A stretch of 64,000 nucleotides of DNA, from assembly GCF_015159595.1 (NCBI RefSeq), contig NZ_CP063304.1, positions 2,046,001-2,110,000 of the forward strand, written 5' to 3'. The DNA comes from Blautia liquoris. GTDB taxonomy: Bacteria > Bacillota > Clostridia > Lachnospirales > Lachnospiraceae. Of the stretch, positions 36,279-43,117 are shown piece by piece. Numbering within the stretch: the stretch's first letter is position 1; each line of letters begins with the position of its first letter. The translations under genes and the position numbers were made by a program. The notes beneath the pieces are model-generated. The model saw nothing but the letters and a program-made list of their open reading frames with translations. It was not told the DNA's origin and ran no database searches.

Positions 36279-37160
36279 ATGAATTATAAGCATCTGGATC
36301 ATGCATTTGCAGACGCACCGGTCCTTGAGTTATCTATGAGTTCTAAAATCGTTCTGATCAGTGACTGTCACAGAGGTACGGGAACCTCAAATGACAACTT
36401 TCTGAAGAATCAGAATCTTTACTTTGCCGCCCTCAAGTATTACTACCGGGAAGAATTCACTTACATTGAATTAGGAGATGGTGACGAATTATGGGAAAAC
36501 CGGTCCCTGCGACAGATTGTGGACATTCACAGTGACGTATTCTGGCTTCTATCAAGATTTTACGAAAAGAGCCGATTATATCTGCTTTACGGAAACCATG
36601 ACATGATAAAACGTTCTTCGAGTTTTGTAAGAAAGAATCTCTCCTCTTACTATTACAGCAGCGGTGCACAGGACACACCTCTCTTCCCTGCAATACAGAT
36701 CTATGAGGGGATGATCTTAAAAGACCATGCCAGAGATATTTACCTCACGCATGGACATCAGGTTGACCGTCTCAACAGTACTTGGTGGAGAGTGGCGCGA
36801 TTTCTGGTACGTTATATCTGGAAGCCGGCAGAACAGTTTGGTGTTCTGGATCCGACCAGTGCCGCCAAAAATTATACGCATAAAAGGAAAACAGAGGAAA
36901 GTCTGACAAGATGGGCGTGTGATCACAAACATATTCTGGTCACCGGCCATACTCACCGACCTATGATCGGCGATCCTTCCTCTCCCTTCTTTAACACAGG
37001 AAGCTGTGTTCATCCCAGGTGCATCACATGCATTGAAATTGAGAAAAGATGTCTGACTCTGGTGAAATGGACTACAGCAACGAGAGATGACATGACTTTA
37101 TATGTAGCCCGTGAAGTACTGGCCGGTCCTGTATGCATTGATGATTATAATAATGAATAA
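36279..37160 (+). CDS. Calcineurin-like metallophosphoesterase
   Basis: 293 residues from the ATG at 36279. The five metal-binding blocks are all present: SDCHRG (Asp/His), GDGDELW (Asp), GNHD (Asn-His), LTHGHQVD (His) and TGHTHRP (His). Arrangement resembles UDP-diacylglucosamine hydrolase/SbcD-like phosphoesterases; the substrate is unknown. An in-frame TTG at 36126 with AAGGAAGG upstream would add 51 residues unlike the family; I judge the ATG start more likely but the ribosome site there is weak. Confidence 0.83.
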   Translation: MNYKHLDHAFADAPVLELSMSSKIVLISDCHRGTGTSNDNFLKNQNLYFAALKYYYREEFTYIELGDGDELWENRSLRQIVDIHSDVFWLLSRFYEKSRLYLLYGNHDMIKRSSSFVRKNLSSYYYSSGAQDTPLFPAIQIYEGMILKDHARDIYLTHGHQVDRLNSTWWRVARFLVRYIWKPAEQFGVLDPTSAAKNYTHKRKTEESLTRWACDHKHILVTGHTHRPMIGDPSSPFFNTGSCVHPRCITCIEIEKRCLTLVKWTTATRDDMTLYVAREVLAGPVCIDDYNNE

Positions 37161-37201
37161 TATCTTCAAAAAATGCACATGATATCTCCGAGGTGATGAT
37201 T

Positions 37202-37357
37202 ATGGCATCCTATATAGGTCCGGGAGTACGGGACAAATTTGAAACGCTGTCTGTTAATTTAAAAAATGTAATTCTGGAACGAGACGTTCACATCGAGACA
37301 ATATACGATTTAATGCATGTTCTGGAAGATATTGTAAGAGAAGGGGAATCGGAATAG
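37202..37357 (+). CDS. Small acidic protein of 51 residues
   Basis: A short frame with GAGGTGATG 5 bases before the ATG. It begins MASYIGPGVRDKFETLS and ends in a helical, charged segment (HVLEDIVREGESE). The strong ribosome site, heptad-like Leu/Ile/Val spacing and a terminator that overlaps its 3' end argue that it is real. I do not recognise a functional family. It follows the metallophosphoesterase by 41 bases and is probably cotranscribed. Confidence 0.65.
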   Translation: MASYIGPGVRDKFETLSVNLKNVILERDVHIETIYDLMHVLEDIVREGESE

Positions 37358-37373
37358 TCCGTTTCCCTTTTTG
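37339..37373 (+). terminator. Terminator overlapping the end of the 51-residue gene
   Basis: AAGGGGAA.CGGA pairs with TCCG.TTCCCTT, followed by TTTT on the plus strand. The 5' arm lies inside the last codons of the small gene. Confidence 0.65.
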
Positions 37374-37386
37374 GATAAAAAAATAA

Positions 37387-37458
37387 AGCTGATGACGAGA
37401 ATTGAACTCGTGACCCCTTCCTTACCAAGGAAGTGCTCTACCTCTGAGCCACATCAGC
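37387..37458 (-). tRNA. tRNA-Thr (anticodon GGT)
   Basis: A 72-base cloverleaf: acceptor GCTGATG/CATCAGC, D-stem GCTC/GAGC, anticodon stem CTTCC/GGAAG with loop TTGGTAA (anticodon GGT, reading ACC/ACU), T-stem ACGAG/CTCGT with TTCAATT. CCA is not encoded. Confidence 0.95.
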
Positions 37459-37490
37459 ATAGCAGCAATTTTTGCTCGCTACAAGAAGAA

Positions 37491-37519
37491 ATTCTACCAA
37501 ACATCAGATGGATTGTCAA
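37491..37519 (-). promoter_or_regulatory. Promoter of tRNA-Thr
   Basis: On the minus strand TTGACA (37514-37519), a 17-base spacer and TAGAAT (37491-37496). It lies just past the acylphosphatase stop. Confidence 0.78.
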
Positions 37520-37528
37520 GTGCTTTTT

Positions 37529-37798
37529 TTATCTGATGTGAAAGCCGCTGTCATTTTCCAGAGGAACCTGTTTCGAGATGACATCCTCGATTTGAATATA
37601 GCTTGAAGTCTGTATGGCCGAAATCATACTTTGAATATCCTCTTTTAGCCCTTGAACCTCCATCTCGACAGAACCATCCCACAGGTTTTGTACCCATCCT
37701 CGCAGGCTAAGTGCATCAGCAGCATACTTCGACCGACAGCGGAATCCGACGGACTGGACTCTCCCGGTAAATATGATATGCCACCGTTCTTCATTCAT
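37529..37798 (-). CDS. acyP: Acylphosphatase
   Basis: 89 residues, the full family length. The phosphate-binding loop GRVQSVGFR (12-20) has the catalytic Arg at 20, and N38 in GWVQNLWDGSVE is the catalytic Asn. It hydrolyses acyl phosphates in the cytoplasm. AAAGGGAG precedes the ATG. Confidence 0.94.
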   Translation of the reverse strand: MNEERWHIIFTGRVQSVGFRCRSKYAADALSLRGWVQNLWDGSVEMEVQGLKEDIQSMISAIQTSSYIQIEDVISKQVPLENDSGFHIR

Positions 37799-37847
37799 AA
37801 ACAGGCTCCCTTTCTGACAATGTTTTCACTTAAAACTGCAGCACCGG

Positions 37848-38423
37848 TTATCTGAATATAATCTCTCCAGTCTGATCATCCATACTGTCAATAATCGCAA
37901 GTGATTCCACGCGAATTCCCTGATTGCGCAGTAGCTTTCCTCCCGGCTGCTGTCCCTTCTCTACAGCAATCCCCACACCTTCTACTGTTGCACCGGCGCT
38001 TTGTATTAGTTCAATGAGCCCATTCACTGCACAGCCATTGGCAAGGAAATCATCGATGATCAGGATATGGTCGTCTTTATTGATATATTTTTTCGATACA
38101 ATCACGTCATAGGTGCGTTTATGTGTATATGATTCAATTTTACATGTATAGACGTCTCCATCAATATTGATACTCTGTGTCTTCTTCGCAAATACTACAG
38201 GAACATTAAAATGCTGAGCGACAATACAGGCGATCCCTATTCCTGATGCCTCTATTGTAAGAATCTTGTTCACAGGACAGTCTGCAAATAATCTTTTAAA
38301 TTCTTTGCCCATCTCGTTAAACAGTCCCACATCCATCTGATGATTCAAAAAGCCATCTACTTTTAAAACATTACCAGGTTTTACAACGCCCTCTTTACGT
38401 ATGCGATCTTCCAATAATTTCAT
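37848..38423 (-). CDS. xpt: Xanthine phosphoribosyltransferase
   Basis: 191 residues, type I phosphoribosyltransferase fold. [17 protein letters not shown] is the PRPP-binding motif; [12 protein letters not shown] and VVFAKKTQS are typical of Xpt. It converts xanthine and PRPP to XMP for purine salvage. No purine riboswitch is visible in the 79-base upstream gap. A sigma-A-type promoter lies there instead. Confidence 0.95.
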   Translation of the reverse strand: MKLLEDRIRKEGVVKPGNVLKVDGFLNHQMDVGLFNEMGKEFKRLFADCPVNKILTIEASGIGIACIVAQHFNVPVVFAKKTQSINIDGDVYTCKIESYTHKRTYDVIVSKKYINKDDHILIIDDFLANGCAVNGLIELIQSAGATVEGVGIAVEKGQQPGGKLLRNQGIRVESLAIIDSMDDQTGEIIFR

Positions 38424-38464
38424 CTACATTAACCAGCCTTCTTGTGTTTTATAAATTAGTATCT

Positions 38465-38493
38465 ATTATAGAAGATAACCGAAAAAAAGTCCA
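38465..38493 (-). promoter_or_regulatory. Promoter of xpt
   Basis: On the minus strand TGGACT (38488-38493), a 17-base spacer and TATAAT (38465-38470). Confidence 0.6.
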
Positions 38494-38502
38494 CCCATAT
38501 TA

Positions 38503-39090
38503 TTATCTTCCCATCGTATCCCGCACTTTTCTTCGTATTCTCTGAAGTGCATTGTCGATGGATTTTGATGGCTTGTCCAGCTTTTCTCCTATTTCAATAT
38601 AATCATCCCCATCCAGATACATCTTCAAAACATGCTTTTCAAACGGGCTTAAAGAGGCATCGATCTTACTGGCGATATGCGCGCTGCGCTCCTGATCGAA
38701 AAAGATCTTCTCCGGACTTTCCTCTGTAATCAGATTCCACGTTGTACCATCTTCCAACTCATTGAGAGAAAGAGAATCATTGAGCGGCTGGTGTTTCTGC
38801 CGAAGTGATGAAGTGACAGCCTTATACATCTGATTGGAAACGCAGGTACTCGCAAAAGTGTAGAAGGAAGCTCCCTTATCCGGCCGATACTCTTTGACAG
38901 CCTTATATAGCCCCAGCATTCCCTCCTGAAGTAAATCTTCCTGGTCAGCTCCGGCAAGATACAGAGCACGGGCTTTCTTGCGGACAAGATTCTCGTACTT
39001 ATCCACCAGATAATCCGCAATCTCCCTTTCTCCTTCACGAAGTCTCTCAATCAGCTGTTCATCTGTATATTCATCACTATATCTTTTCAT
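38503..39090 (-). CDS. sigH: RNA polymerase sporulation sigma factor SigH
   Basis: 195 residues. Region 2 (DLLQEGMLGLYKAVKEYRPDKGASFYTFASTCV) and region 4 (SLSPFEKHVLKMYLDGDDYIEIGEKL) are present and region 3 is short, as in sigma-H. The context cysE-cysS-mrnC-rlmB-sigH is the conserved Firmicute order. It directs early sporulation and stationary-phase genes. It lies 5 bases after rlmB. Confidence 0.95.
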   Translation of the reverse strand: MKRYSDEYTDEQLIERLREGEREIADYLVDKYENLVRKKARALYLAGADQEDLLQEGMLGLYKAVKEYRPDKGASFYTFASTCVSNQMYKAVTSSLRQKHQPLNDSLSLNELEDGTTWNLITEESPEKIFFDQERSAHIASKIDASLSPFEKHVLKMYLDGDDYIEIGEKLDKPSKSIDNALQRIRRKVRDTMGR

Positions 39091-39095
39091 GATTA

Positions 39096-39851
39096 TTATC
39101 CTCGCTGCCTTACAATTTCAAAAGCAAGTATCCCGGCTGCAACGGATGCATTGAGAGAATCGATGTCTCCCTTCATCGGAATTGATGCAATAAAATCACA
39201 TTTTTCCCTGACCAGGCGGCTGACTCCAGTTCCCTCATTGCCAATTACCAGACCAATCGGTCCCTTCATATCCAGATTATACATCTTTGTTCCGCTCATG
39301 TCAGCACATACGAACCACAATCCTTCCTTTTTTAATTTATCAATTGCAGCTCCCAGATTTGTAACTTTAGCAACCGGTGTATAATTAATGGCACCGGCCG
39401 ATGTTTTCGCCACTGCTGGTGTGAGTCTGCACGCTCTGTGTTTCGGAATAATTATGCCATGTGCTCCTGCCAGGTTTGCTGTTCGAAGAATTGCACCCAG
39501 ATTGTGGGGATCCTCAATTCCATCCAACAAGATGATGAACGGAGACTCTCTTTTCTTTCTTGCACATTCGAGAATATCATCTACTGAGCTGTATTCATAG
39601 GGAACGGCCACAGCGGCAACACCCTGATTGTTCTCTGTCCCAGAAAGCTTGGTAAGTCTTTCCTTTGACACATAACTGATAACTGTATCTTGTTTTTTTG
39701 CTTCTTGGACAATCTTCTGGACAGGACCGTCATGACTGCCAACCTGAATATACACTTTATCTACATTTCTTCCAGCGCGGAGTGCTTCCAATACTGCGTT
39801 TCTGCCTTCTATGATATTCTCCGCAAACTTATCTTTTTCGCCGTTATCCAT
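39096..39851 (-). CDS. rlmB: 23S rRNA (guanosine-2'-O)-methyltransferase RlmB
   Basis: 251 residues from ATG 39851, which has AAAGGAAG upstream; an in-frame ATG at 39890 overlaps mrnC as ATGA. An N-terminal substrate-binding domain (IIEGRNAVLEAL) is followed by a SPOUT methyltransferase with the trefoil-knot motifs DGIEDPHNLGAILRTA, IGNEGTGVSRLV and SLNASVAAGI. It methylates the 23S rRNA peptidyl-transferase region by analogy. Confidence 0.94.
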   Translation of the reverse strand: MDNGEKDKFAENIIEGRNAVLEALRAGRNVDKVYIQVGSHDGPVQKIVQEAKKQDTVISYVSKERLTKLSGTENNQGVAAVAVPYEYSSVDDILECARKKRESPFIILLDGIEDPHNLGAILRTANLAGAHGIIIPKHRACRLTPAVAKTSAGAINYTPVAKVTNLGAAIDKLKKEGLWFVCADMSGTKMYNLDMKGPIGLVIGNEGTGVSRLVREKCDFIASIPMKGDIDSLNASVAAGILAFEIVRQRG

Positions 39852-39886
39852 CTCTTTTCTCTTCCTTTGCATAGATTTTATACCAC

Positions 39887-40345
39887 TCATGATCTCAGCC
39901 CAAGTTTTATCAGATCTATCATTCTGTGATACTCACCCCCAAGATAAAGGTATCCCATCACCGCCTCAAAACCTGTTGCCCTCCGATAATCCGTAATGCT
40001 GGCATTCTTTGCACTGGTAAATGATTTTGCATTACGTCCTCTCTTGTAGATCTGCATTTCATCTTCTGTAAAATGTGGCTTTAATATTTCAATCATCTGT
40101 GATTGTTTTTCGGCCTTTACCAGTCCCGTTGCCTTTCTGTGCAGTTTATTCACCTGCATGTTACCTTCATCAACCAGAAGCGTACGAATGATCAGCTCAT
40201 AGATTGCATCGCCAATATAAGCCAGCGTAAGAGGTGAATACGTCCGTAGGTCTACATTCTCCTGATGAAACTGATTTTTCAGGTAGCTTACTAAACTTTG
40301 TTCCTTTTCGATTTGTTCACTATTCAATTCTTTTTTGTCTTCCAT
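39887..40345 (-). CDS. mrnC: Mini-ribonuclease III
   Basis: 152 residues. A single RNase III catalytic domain without dsRNA-binding domain: LAYIGDAIYELIIR and ATGFEAVMGYLYLGG carry the acidic residues. Mini-III trims 23S rRNA ends. The ATG at 40345 overlaps the cysS stop (TGATG), with GGAAG in the cysS tail serving as ribosome site; a GTG at 40360 is a weaker alternative. Confidence 0.94.
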   Translation of the reverse strand: MEDKKELNSEQIEKEQSLVSYLKNQFHQENVDLRTYSPLTLAYIGDAIYELIIRTLLVDEGNMQVNKLHRKATGLVKAEKQSQMIEILKPHFTEDEMQIYKRGRNAKSFTSAKNASITDYRRATGFEAVMGYLYLGGEYHRMIDLIKLGLRS

Positions 40346-41751
40346 CAAATTCTCTTCCACTTCACCCCTTCTCGAGTATCTTCCAGCACAATTCCCATTC
40401 TGGTCAGCTGATCACGGATTCCATCGGCTTTTGCGAAGTCTTTTGACTTTCTTGCCTGCTGGCGCTTTGCTATCAACTCCTCGATATCATCATCCAGAGT
40501 CTCTTTTTTTCGGTCCACAATCAGGCCAAGAATCTCACACAATGAAACAATCTCTGCTTTTACTGTCTTGGCAAATTCACTTGAGCTTTCTTCTTTTACC
40601 TCAGTGTTTGCAAACTTCACCAATTCGAAAATCGCTGAAATTGCATCAGCGGTATTGATATCGTCATCCATATATGATTCAAACTTCACACGATAGTTTC
40701 CCATTTCACGGATACTTTGTTGTTCTTCTGCTGTCAGTTTCTCAGCCTTTGCAGCGCAAATAATATCTTTGCAGTGATCTACCGCGGTTACGATCCGTCC
40801 ATAGGCATTCTTAGATGCATCCATGATCTGATCGCTGAAATTCAGAGGACTCCTGTAGTGAGCGGAAAGCATAAAAAATCTTAAAATCTGAAGATCATAC
40901 TTTTCTTTGATATCACGTACTGTGAAAAAGTTGCCAAGAGACTTGCTCATCTTTTTATTATCAATATTTAAAAATGCATTATGCAGCCAATATCTTGCAA
41001 ATGGCTTTTCATTGCAGCATTCACTCTGGGCGATTTCATTTTCATGATGTGGAAAGATCAGATCCTCTCCGCCCGCGTGAATATCAATCTCATCACCAAG
41101 ATATCTCTTGGACATCTCCGAACACTCAATGTGCCAGCCCGGACGTCCGTCACTCCATGGAGACTTCCATGCCGGTTCCCCTTCTTTCTTAGGTTTCCAG
41201 AGCACAAAGTCAAGCGGATCCTCTTTCTGTTCCTCACCAGTCACCTGCAAAGAACGGTTTCCGGAACGAAGATCATCCAGATTTTTGTGTGACAATTTTC
41301 CATATTCATCAAATTTTCTCGTTCTGAAGTAAACCGTTCCATTCACATCGTAGGCATAACCTCTGTCAATCAGCGTCTGAATCATATTGATCATTCCAGG
41401 GATCTCCTGTGTTGCAAGCGGATGAACCGTGGCAGGCCTCACATTCATTGCTGCCATATCTTTCTTGCACTCAGCAATATATCTTCGGGAAATCTCCTCG
41501 GCCGTTACACCTTCTTCCATCGCCTTCGCAATAATCTTATCATCTACATCAGTGAAATTCGAGACATAATTTACCTTATATCCTTTATATTCCATATAGC
41601 GTCTGGCTGTATCAAATACGATCATCGGACGTGCATTTCCAATATGGATCAGATTATACACGGTGGGTCCGCAAACATACATGCTGATCTCACCTTTTTT
41701 CAGGGGAATGAATTCCTCTTTCTTTCTGGTCAAAGTATTATACAATTTCAT
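40345..41751 (-). CDS. cysS: Cysteinyl-tRNA synthetase
   Basis: 468 residues from ATG 41751, preceded by AGAGAGGA; a longer start at 41805 is unlikely. Class I features are HIGNARP (HIGH motif), KMSKSLGN (KMSKS motif), the zinc ligands around YVCGPTVYN and HIECSEM, and the DALR tail. It charges tRNA-Cys. It is cotranscribed with cysE under the Cys T-box. Confidence 0.97.
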   Translation of the reverse strand: MKLYNTLTRKKEEFIPLKKGEISMYVCGPTVYNLIHIGNARPMIVFDTARRYMEYKGYKVNYVSNFTDVDDKIIAKAMEEGVTAEEISRRYIAECKKDMAAMNVRPATVHPLATQEIPGMINMIQTLIDRGYAYDVNGTVYFRTRKFDEYGKLSHKNLDDLRSGNRSLQVTGEEQKEDPLDFVLWKPKKEGEPAWKSPWSDGRPGWHIECSEMSKRYLGDEIDIHAGGEDLIFPHHENEIAQSECCNEKPFARYWLHNAFLNIDNKKMSKSLGNFFTVRDIKEKYDLQILRFFMLSAHYRSPLNFSDQIMDASKNAYGRIVTAVDHCKDIICAAKAEKLTAEEQQSIREMGNYRVKFESYMDDDINTADAISAIFELVKFANTEVKEESSSEFAKTVKAEIVSLCEILGLIVDRKKETLDDDIEELIAKRQQARKSKDFAKADGIRDQLTRMGIVLEDTREGVKWKRI

Positions 41752-41823
41752 ACTGTTTTCCTCTCTGTTTTGATGGCGGCTGATATTTTCATCAGATTTT
41801 CGCAAATCAATTTCCGGCTGATT

Positions 41824-42531
41824 TTATTCAACGATCCTGTCTATTTTCTTACCATCACTTTTCTCTCTATCATTTATAACATATTTCAGCTCTTTTTCCA
41901 ACTCTAAAACACGATTTGTCAGTTCTGTATTCTCCTGCTGCAATACTTTAATGTCGTCCAGAACCGGATCCGGCAAATGTACCTGATCCATCGTATCTCT
42001 TGGAACCTTGACATTTTTAATCTTTGCTATTCTTCCCGGCACACCTACAACCGTACAGTTTGGCGGCACCTCACTGAGAACAACGCTTCCGGCTCCAATT
42101 TTTGAATTCTCACCAACGGTAAATGATCCCAGCAGCTTTGCACCGGCACTGACCATGACATTATCCTTCAGTGTAGGATGTCGTTTTCCTGATTCTTTTC
42201 CGGTTCCACCTAGTGTTACACCCTGATAGAGAGTGACATTATCCCCTATAATCGTCGTCTCACCTATTACAACCCCCGTACCATGGTCAATAAACAGACC
42301 CTTTCCTATCGTCGCACCCGGATGAATCTCAATTCCGGTCTTCCTCACTGCTCGCTGCGAGATCAAACGTGCTCTGAAATAATGTCCCTTTAGATATTGT
42401 TTATGGGCTCTTCTATACTTCAGCATAACACGAAAACTCGGATACAAAAGCACCTCCCACGGTGATTTGATTGCCGGATCCCGCTCCTTAATAACCGAAA
42501 ATTCTTCTTTTACATAGGCAATGAATCCCAT
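41824..42531 (-). CDS. cysE: Serine O-acetyltransferase CysE
   Basis: 235 residues from ATG 42531, where GGAGG has good spacing; an ATG at 42537 is too close. A left-handed hexapeptide beta-helix (GIEIHPGATIGKGLFIDHGTGVVIGE) with the catalytic His-Asp pair and TLGGTGKESGKRHPTL is typical. The C-terminus extends as a coiled coil (VLQQENTELTNRVLELEKEL), longer than minimal CysE. It makes O-acetylserine for cysteine synthesis and is regulated by the T-box upstream. Confidence 0.94.
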   Translation of the reverse strand: MGFIAYVKEEFSVIKERDPAIKSPWEVLLYPSFRVMLKYRRAHKQYLKGHYFRARLISQRAVRKTGIEIHPGATIGKGLFIDHGTGVVIGETTIIGDNVTLYQGVTLGGTGKESGKRHPTLKDNVMVSAGAKLLGSFTVGENSKIGAGSVVLSEVPPNCTVVGVPGRIAKIKNVKVPRDTMDQVHLPDPVLDDIKVLQQENTELTNRVLELEKELKYVINDREKSDGKKIDRIVE

Positions 42532-42555
42532 ATGCATGTTCCTCCCTGTTCAAAA

Positions 42556-42827
42556 TCAAAAAGAATTTCGTCTGATAAAGACGAAATTCTTCGTGGTCCC
42601 ACTTTATTTTCAGAATTCTGGCACTGTCATGGATTTTCATCCGGAAGTGACTAGAATTCCGCTTCATCGGCCTGTAACGTCAGCCATACGAATCAGACTA
42701 TAAAGAGATCCCTGTTCATCTGATCAACTCCCGGAGGCACTTCACAGGTCACGTAATCAGACCGCTTACAGCTGATAACGGTCATTCTCTGCAGATTCGG
42801 ATGTCCTGATACTTTCTCCGTTCAACG
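42556..42827 (-). promoter_or_regulatory. Cys T-box leader of cysE-cysS
   Basis: Read on the minus strand: stem I starts at about 42827 (GGAG with CTCC just past the specifier; AGTA loop-E bulge); specifier loop GTGAAGTGCC with codon TGC for Cys (42737-42739); the T-box sequence AAGTGGGACCACGA at 42591-42604; then a terminator of 12 perfect pairs (42562-42573 with 42579-42590) and TTTTTG. Uncharged tRNA-Cys should pair with the T-box and prevent termination. Confidence 0.9.
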
Positions 42828-42841
42828 CCTTTGATAATATA

Positions 42842-43025
42842 TGATACCAGTGTCAAAAGGTCATGCTTTTCATGCTTGCATGAAAAAGCATGACTTTGGG
42901 ACCCGCACAAACATGAGAAAGCAACCCGATTAGGGTGTATTTCGAATGTTTGTAGGATTACGTGAGCACAAAGTGCGGAGTAATCCGTGTATATAGGGGT
43001 CAAATTACTTTTGACCCCTACATCA
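42842..43025. repeat. Dispersed structured repeat, single copy with terminal inverted repeats
   Basis: About 140 bases from 42850 onward match the 150-bp unit at 57581-57880. The ends TGATACCAGTGTCAAAAGG (42842-42860) and, inverted, 43007-43025 match at 13 of 19 positions, and ATATA flanks both sides, although the context is AT-rich. Internal stems are a 16-bp hairpin around 42868-42877 with one bulged base, CAAACAT/ATGTTTG enclosing ACCC/GGGT, and GGATTAC/GTAATCC enclosing GCAC/GTGC. It lies between the cysE promoter and the T-box. Confidence 0.75.
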
Positions 43026-43037
43026 ATATATAGTACT

Positions 43038-43066
43038 AGTGTATTCATTCGAATAGATTTTGTCAA
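43038..43066 (-). promoter_or_regulatory. Promoter of the T-box cysE-cysS operon
   Basis: On the minus strand TTGACA (43061-43066), a 17-base spacer and TACACT (43038-43043). The transcript would cross the repeat before reaching the T-box. Confidence 0.7.
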
Positions 43067-43078
43067 CCCCGATTATGC

Positions 43079-43111
43079 AAAAAGCAGTGCCCTTATAGTC
43101 AAGAGCACCGC
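43079..43111 (-). terminator. Terminator of the P-type ATPase gene
   Basis: GCGGTGC pairs with GCACTGC (43084-43111), followed on the minus strand by TTTTT, directly after the stop codon. Confidence 0.75.
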
Positions 43112-43117
43112 AGATTT

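Noticed and set aside
38424-38502. Purine riboswitch upstream of xpt
   Set aside because: The gap is only 79 bases and lacks the conserved aptamer core; a plain promoter fits.
42782-43066. A 94-codon open frame on the minus strand over the single repeat and the T-box edge
   Set aside because: It starts upstream of the promoter -10 and runs into the T-box aptamer, so it is not compatible with the RNA features there.
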